Part shown: positions 6,176 through 9,492 of the stretch, piece after piece | How the letters are laid out: each line of letters opens with the position of its first letter | How positions within the stretch are numbered: position 1 is the first letter of the stretch | From: Candidatus Fermentibacterota bacterium | GTDB lineage: Bacteria; Fermentibacterota; Fermentibacteria; Fermentibacterales; Fermentibacteraceae | Direction of reading: 5' to 3' | Length of the DNA stretch: 9,492 nucleotides | Assembly (NCBI GenBank): GCA_022703195.1 | Contig: JAKLEF010000062.1 | Location: 1 to 9,492 of the forward strand | Program-made: the position numbers and the translations under genes | Notes under the pieces: model-generated | Told to the model about the DNA's origin: nothing | The model's input: the letters and a program-made list of their open reading frames with translations, nothing else | Databases searched by the model: none

Positions 6176-8481
6176 GAGCCATCCTCCTCCGGAGTGTCGA
6201 CCGGGGCCACGAGCCCGGCCTCCTCCCTGGTCACGAGGACCTTCCGGGCCCGCCCGTCGCGGGAGGGTCCCACCACGCCCCTCTCCTCCAGTTCGTCCAT
6301 GATCCTCCCCGCCCTGGAGAATCCCAGCCTGAGCTTCCTCTGGAGCAGCGACGTGGAACCGATCTGATACCTGATCACTAGTTCCCTTGCCTTCTGGATG
6401 AGGGGATCATCGGCATCTAGGCTCACCGGGTCGGGATTGTTCCCTCCCGAGAGCACGGCCGGGTCGAAGGCGAACTGGTACTGGAGATCCTGCTGCCTCC
6501 AGTCGTTCACTATCTGCCTGATCTCCTTCGTGGTCACGAGGGAGCCCTGGACCCTGAGCGGCTCGGGCGAGGAGGAGTGGAGGAACAGCATGTCCCCCTT
6601 CCCCAGGAGCGCCTCTGCGCCATTCATGTCGAGGATGGTCCTGGAATCCGTCTTGGAGCTCACCATGAACGCGATCCGGGACGGGAAGTTGGCCTTGATG
6701 ATGCCGGTGATGACGTCAACCGACGGCCTCTGCGTGGCCAGCACGAGGTGGATGCCCACGGCCCGGGCCATCTGGGCGAGCCTGACTATCGGCTGCTCGA
6801 TCTCGCTCGCCGAGGTGACCATGAAGTCGGCCAGCTCGTCTATGATGAGCACTATGTAGGGCATCGGGCCGGTCGAGTCGGGCCTCGGGGCTATCTCCCG
6901 GTTGTATTCCGCAATCGACCTCACGCCGTTCTGGGAGAGCCTGACGTAGCGGTTCTCCATGGTGTTCACCAGGTCCTCGAGCAGCAGCTTGGCCTCCCGT
7001 GCGTTGGTGATCACGGGCGACCAGAGGTGGGGCAGATCCTCGTAGTTCCTGAACTCGGCCCCCCTCTTGGGGTCGATGAGCGCCAGCCTGACCTCGTCGG
7101 GGCGCTTCTTCATGAGCAGGGTGCAGATGATGGTGTGGAGGCAGACGCTCTTGCCCTGTCCCGTGGCCCCCGCCACCAGGAGATGGGGCATCTCGGCGAT
7201 GTCCACCACGATCGGCTCGCCCTCCATCCGCCTTCCCAGGGCGACGGGGAGCGCCTCTCCCGAGACGGACCGGAGTATCTCGCGCAGGAAGACGGCCTCC
7301 GGAACCGGGTTCGGCACCTCTATGCCCACCGCGTCCCTGCCGGGGATGGGGGCGAGGATGCGTATCCGGGAGGCCTTCAGGGCCAGGGCGAGATCGTCCG
7401 TGCGGCCCACTATGCTGTTCACCTTCACGCCGGGGCCCGGCCTGAGCTCGAACCTCGTCAGGACTGGGCCCGGCCTGTAGTCGACTATCTCGCAGGCCAC
7501 CCCGAATTCGGACAGCTTCCTCACGAGGAGTCCCGCCCTCTCCCTGAGCTCGGCCTCGGAGACCCCCGACTTCGACGTGGAGGAAGGGGACATCAGCACG
7601 GTCTCGGGCGGAAGGACGCCGGGAGGGGCTGGACGGCCCTCCTCCACGGTTCCGGAGCCCTGGCGCCGGGCATCGGCGGGGCCGGGCACGGCGGGCTCCT
7701 CCACGGGTTCGCCCGGCTCCTCCGCCGCGGCGGGTTGCCGGGATGTGACGGCATGACGCACTGGAGGATCCTCGTCAGGAGGTTCCTCCGCGCGGGGCTG
7801 TGCGAAGGCCTCCTTCACGGCCATGCCGGGAAGGAAGCTGGGCACCTCGGGCGGGGGACCGGATCCCTTCACCCGGGACCAGGTATTGCCCGATTCCGTC
7901 ACGGCCGGCAGGGGCACGCGGCCTTGTCCATCCTGTCCGCGCCTGCCGGTGTTCACCCTCGGGATGCGCACCGGGACGCTCGCGAGGTCGCCGGCTATGT
8001 CCCAACCCGTGAACACCATCAGGGACAGCACGAAACCCATCAGCAGGATCAGATAGGCGAACACGGGGCCAGCCCAGCCGGCCAGGACGTCTACAGCCCT
8101 GCCGGCGAGCGCGCCTCCCGGCCTCCAGGCGAGCACCGGGTTGATGCGCCTCCCGACCATGTCGGTCAGCGCGGAGAGGAACAGCAGGTTGACCGAGAGC
8201 CCTTGCAGGAACTGGAATGCCCCCGGCAGTATCCCGGGCTTGAGGAGCCTGGCCGAGCAGAGCAGGAGCGCCAGCGGAGGCAGGAATCCGAGGAAGCCGA
8301 GGATCCTGTAGACGAAGGAGCGCACCGCACCGGCCGCCCCTCCCCCCGCGCCCAGGCCGGGCACGGCCAGGAGTATCAGCAGGCCGGCGCCCGCGAAGAA
8401 CAGGACGACGATGGATACGGCCCTGAGCCCCCTGCGGCGGGGCTGGACCCTCTTCGGACCGGGCCTCCTCCGGGTCGTCAC
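6172..8481 (-). CDS. ftsK: DNA translocase FtsK
   Basis: Septal DNA pump that clears and resolves chromosome termini during division. The product is 769 residues. Four membrane segments are seen at about 21-41, 56-77, 91-110 and 138-158, after a basic N-terminus (RRRPGPKR). A Pro/Glu-rich linker of roughly 165-335 is much shorter than in E. coli. The motor follows, with Walker A GATGQGKS near 437-444 and Walker B IVLIIDELADF near 540-548. The C-terminal gamma winged helix at about 687-750 includes the SRAGRIMDELEERGVVGP pattern used for sequence-directed loading. The GTG start at 8481 forms a GTGA overlap with the HU-fusion stop; the frame open further upstream to 8664 is a shadow of that gene. 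The stop overlaps the next lipoprotein by TTGA. The alpha loop reads KRGAEFRNY where SpoIIIE-type proteins have KMVELxxY. Confidence 0.97.
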   Translation of the reverse strand: MTTRRRPGPKRVQPRRRGLRAVSIVVLFFAGAGLLILLAVPGLGAGGGAAGAVRSFVYRILGFLGFLPPLALLLCSARLLKPGILPGAFQFLQGLSVNLLFLSALTDMVGRRINPVLAWRPGGALAGRAVDVLAGWAGPVFAYLILLMGFVLSLMVFTGWDIAGDLASVPVRIPRVNTGRRGQDGQGRVPLPAVTESGNTWSRVKGSGPPPEVPSFLPGMAVKEAFAQPRAEEPPDEDPPVRHAVTSRQPAAAEEPGEPVEEPAVPGPADARRQGSGTVEEGRPAPPGVLPPETVLMSPSSTSKSGVSEAELRERAGLLVRKLSEFGVACEIVDYRPGPVLTRFELRPGPGVKVNSIVGRTDDLALALKASRIRILAPIPGRDAVGIEVPNPVPEAVFLREILRSVSGEALPVALGRRMEGEPIVVDIAEMPHLLVAGATGQGKSVCLHTIICTLLMKKRPDEVRLALIDPKRGAEFRNYEDLPHLWSPVITNAREAKLLLEDLVNTMENRYVRLSQNGVRSIAEYNREIAPRPDSTGPMPYIVLIIDELADFMVTSASEIEQPIVRLAQMARAVGIHLVLATQRPSVDVITGIIKANFPSRIAFMVSSKTDSRTILDMNGAEALLGKGDMLFLHSSSPEPLRVQGSLVTTKEIRQIVNDWRQQDLQYQFAFDPAVLSGGNNPDPVSLDADDPLIQKARELVIRYQIGSTSLLQRKLRLGFSRAGRIMDELEERGVVGPSRDGRARKVLVTREEAGLVAPVDTPEEDGS
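6183..6190 (-). promoter_or_regulatory. Ribosome binding site for TTG start of the LytR_C-like lipoprotein
   Basis: GGAGGAGG sits inside the last codons of ftsK, and its last GGAGG is about 7 nt before the TTG at 6175. It decides the TTG start and removes the need for the out-of-frame ATG just downstream of it. Such a site within the upstream gene fits translational coupling to ftsK. Confidence 0.7.
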
Positions 8482-9026
8482 AGGGATCTGACCGACCTGC
8501 CCGAGGCATCCCTGGGGACGCCTGGGGCGGGATCGGGAACGAGCATCCCGTCCACGTCGAACATGTAGGCGAGACAGCCCCCTGAAGGCAGGCGGAGCTC
8601 GGCCACCCAGCTCCCGTCCGGGAGCCTCCGCATCGGGCCTTCGACGACATCCCGCCCGTCGCATACACCGCTGACGGAGACCCTCGATACCCCCGGGCCG
8701 CCGGGGTGGAAGAAGGCCACGTCGACGTATTCCGCGAGGGCGGCGCCCACCGACTCCCTCAGCCTGTCATAGGGCCTGAAGAACGGGCGCGCCCTTCCGG
8801 GGATGTCGATGATCCCCTCCCCCCTGGGATCGCGGGCCCGGCGCCTCCCGCCCCGCCTGGGCTCGAAGCATCCGAATCCCCTGAGGAACACGCTCTGCCC
8901 GCCGCAGAGTGCCTCCTCGACGATGCCGAGCATCGCCTCCAGCGCCGCCCCGGCCTCCCGGCGCGACAGCCCGGTGCGCAGGGCCATCTCCCTCGCGAGC
9001 TCTTCCCTGGTCAAGAAACCCTCCAT
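8478..9026 (-). CDS. HU/IHF-type DNA-binding protein fused to a CBM48/isoamylase-early-set-like domain
   Basis: Predicted 182-residue protein in two parts. Residues about 5-95 are an HU/IHF module: TREELAREMALRTGLSRREA, the hinge LRGFGCFEPR, an arm with the proline RDP (family RNP) and the strand IPGRARPFFRP ending in RLRESV. HU-type proteins bend and compact DNA as dimers. Residues about 101-182 look like a CBM48/AMPK-beta glycogen-binding sandwich: VSRVSVSG, M132, DGSW (137-140), LRLPSGG, YMFDVDG (154-160), PDP (164-166) and VPRDASGRSV, in the right order and spacing. The sugar-contact positions known from AMPK-beta are changed here. The start is undecided: ATG at 9026 has no ribosome site, whereas TTG at 9014 has GGAGGG 4 nt upstream and yields the canonical HU N-terminus MTREELA. 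The gene starts 40 nt after aroK and ends in a GTGA overlap with ftsK. Confidence is high for HU and moderate for the second domain. Confidence 0.88.
   Translation of the reverse strand: MEGFLTREELAREMALRTGLSRREAGAALEAMLGIVEEALCGGQSVFLRGFGCFEPRRGGRRRARDPRGEGIIDIPGRARPFFRPYDRLRESVGAALAEYVDVAFFHPGGPGVSRVSVSGVCDGRDVVEGPMRRLPDGSWVAELRLPSGGCLAYMFDVDGMLVPDPAPGVPRDASGRSVRSL
9019..9024 (-). promoter_or_regulatory. Ribosome binding site favouring TTG start of HU-fusion gene
   Basis: GGAGGG lies within the first codons of the ATG-started reading of the HU-fusion gene and ends 4 nt before the TTG at 9014. The ATG itself has no purine-rich site in the 40-nt gap before it. The TTG product would begin MTREELAREMA, which fits the usual MTKxELI start of HU proteins. 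Two neighbouring genes use TTG with the same kind of site, so TTG is a credible start here. Confidence 0.6.
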
Positions 9027-9066
9027 GAAGGTACGGGTTTTGAAATGGGGAAGCCCGCCGCCCCCG

Positions 9067-9492
9067 TCAAGACCCGGCCTCCCCGCCCAGCATAGCGATT
9101 ATCGCCTCCGCACAGCCGACCGGGGAAAGCCCTGCACAGTCGACTCCTCCCGGGAGGCTTCCGTAATGTCCGCTCCTCGCGGCCAGGAGATCCGAAAGCG
9201 CTCCGCGATCCGCGGCAAGGGGCCTCCCGGATCCCTCCAGCCTGTCCAGGAGCGTTCCAGCCGGGACCAGGAGCGTCACCAGGGTCGATTCCTCCAGCAC
9301 GACCGCCAGGTTGAGGGGATCGAGGAGGGTGCCGCCCCCCAGTGCCAGCACGAACCGGCCGCTCCGCCGGAGGATCGAAAGCAGCGCCGATCTCTCGGCA
9401 CCCCTGAACCCATCCTCGCCGTACGCCTCGAAGATGGACGGGATGGACAGGCCGGCCTCCCCCGCCACCTCGGAGTCGAGGTCCACGAACGG
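9067..9492 (-). CDS. aroK: Shikimate kinase, C-terminal part (5' end beyond window)
   Basis: Enzyme of aromatic amino acid synthesis that phosphorylates shikimate to shikimate 3-phosphate in the cytoplasm. The visible 141 residues begin with PFVDLDSEV, containing the family DxD (residues 4-6 of the visible part), and continue LSIPSIFEAYGEDGFRGAER, where FRxxE is the shikimate-binding motif. LALGGGT is the Gly-rich strand that contacts shikimate. GSGRPLAADRG and LLAARSGHY match the lid and the closing 'R...Y' segments. The Walker A P-loop lies upstream of the window edge, so the N-terminus is not seen. The stop at 9067 leaves no fused aroB domain downstream. A 40-nt gap separates it from the HU-fusion gene on the same strand, so co-transcription is plausible, but I cannot show it. 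Confidence 0.92.
   Translation of the reverse strand, partial: PFVDLDSEVAGEAGLSIPSIFEAYGEDGFRGAERSALLSILRRSGRFVLALGGGTLLDPLNLAVVLEESTLVTLLVPAGTLLDRLEGSGRPLAADRGALSDLLAARSGHYGSLPGGVDCAGLSPVGCAEAIIAMLGGEAGS

Noticed and set aside
6577..8568. Plus-strand open frame of 663 codons opposite ftsK
   Set aside because: The translation is low-complexity, rich in Gly, His, Arg, Pro and Glu with no domain, and lies wholly antisense to a clear FtsK. GC-rich third positions commonly leave such frames open.
6172..8664. 61-codon N-terminal extension of FtsK
   Set aside because: The extra part is Arg/Pro-rich and is the out-of-frame shadow of the HU-fusion gene; the GTG in the GTGA junction is the natural start.
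9040..9070. Possible promoter upstream of the HU fusion (TTGACG at 9070-9065)
   Set aside because: The best -10 at 18 nt spacing is ATTTCA, which is poor, and the TTGACG is formed by the end of aroK. Not enough to call.
1..9492. RNA genes, CRISPR arrays, insertion sequences or direct repeats
   Set aside because: Coding genes fill the window and I saw no tRNA-like folds, spaced repeats, transposase motifs or terminal inverted repeats.

Overview
This window is gap-poor, GC-rich bacterial DNA that reads entirely on the minus strand: eleven consecutive genes, with both end genes cut by the window edges. LolA-like and BamD-like proteins and three predicted lipoproteins with Cys lipoboxes point to a diderm (outer-membrane) bacterium. 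Arg is very often AGG despite the GC richness, GTG and TTG starts are common, and the FtsK Walker A is GATGQGKS, a variant I associate with Bacteroidetes-type FtsK. Together these suggest an uncultured, possibly FCB-related lineage, but I cannot place it from the sequence alone.

In transcription order (right to left) the genes are: the 3' part of shikimate kinase (aroK, 9492-9067); an HU/IHF-type DNA-binding protein fused to a CBM48/isoamylase-early-set-like beta-sandwich (9026-8478); the DNA translocase ftsK (8481-6172); a small lipoprotein with a TPR-like segment and a LytR_C-like domain (6175-5540); a LolA-like periplasmic carrier (5543-4947); the ribosomal S12 methylthiotransferase rimO (4957-3677); an unrecognised protein with a membrane segment at each end (3637-2972); a helical-repeat lipoprotein (2975-1992); a BamD-like TPR lipoprotein (1981-1214); nadD (1217-636); and the 5' part of a PilT-type pilus retraction ATPase (658-1).

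The genes look like one long transcription unit. Five junctions are 4-nt NTGA stop/start overlaps (ATGA, GTGA twice, TTGA twice), two more overlap by 11 and 23 nt, and the three remaining gaps are 10, 39 and 40 nt. I see no rRNA, tRNA, CRISPR, mobile element, internal terminator or convincing promoter.

Functionally the unit mixes chromosome handling and division (HU fusion, FtsK), outer-membrane and lipoprotein biogenesis (LolA-like, BamD-like, extra lipoproteins), ribosome modification (RimO), cofactor and aromatic synthesis (NadD, AroK) and pilus retraction (PilT). The most unusual item is the HU-CBM48 fusion: its N-terminal half keeps the HU hallmarks, its C-terminal half keeps the CBM48 scaffold, and the residues that contact sugar in AMPK-beta appear to be lost. 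The second most unusual items are the uncharacterised envelope proteins interleaved with lolA, rimO and bamD.
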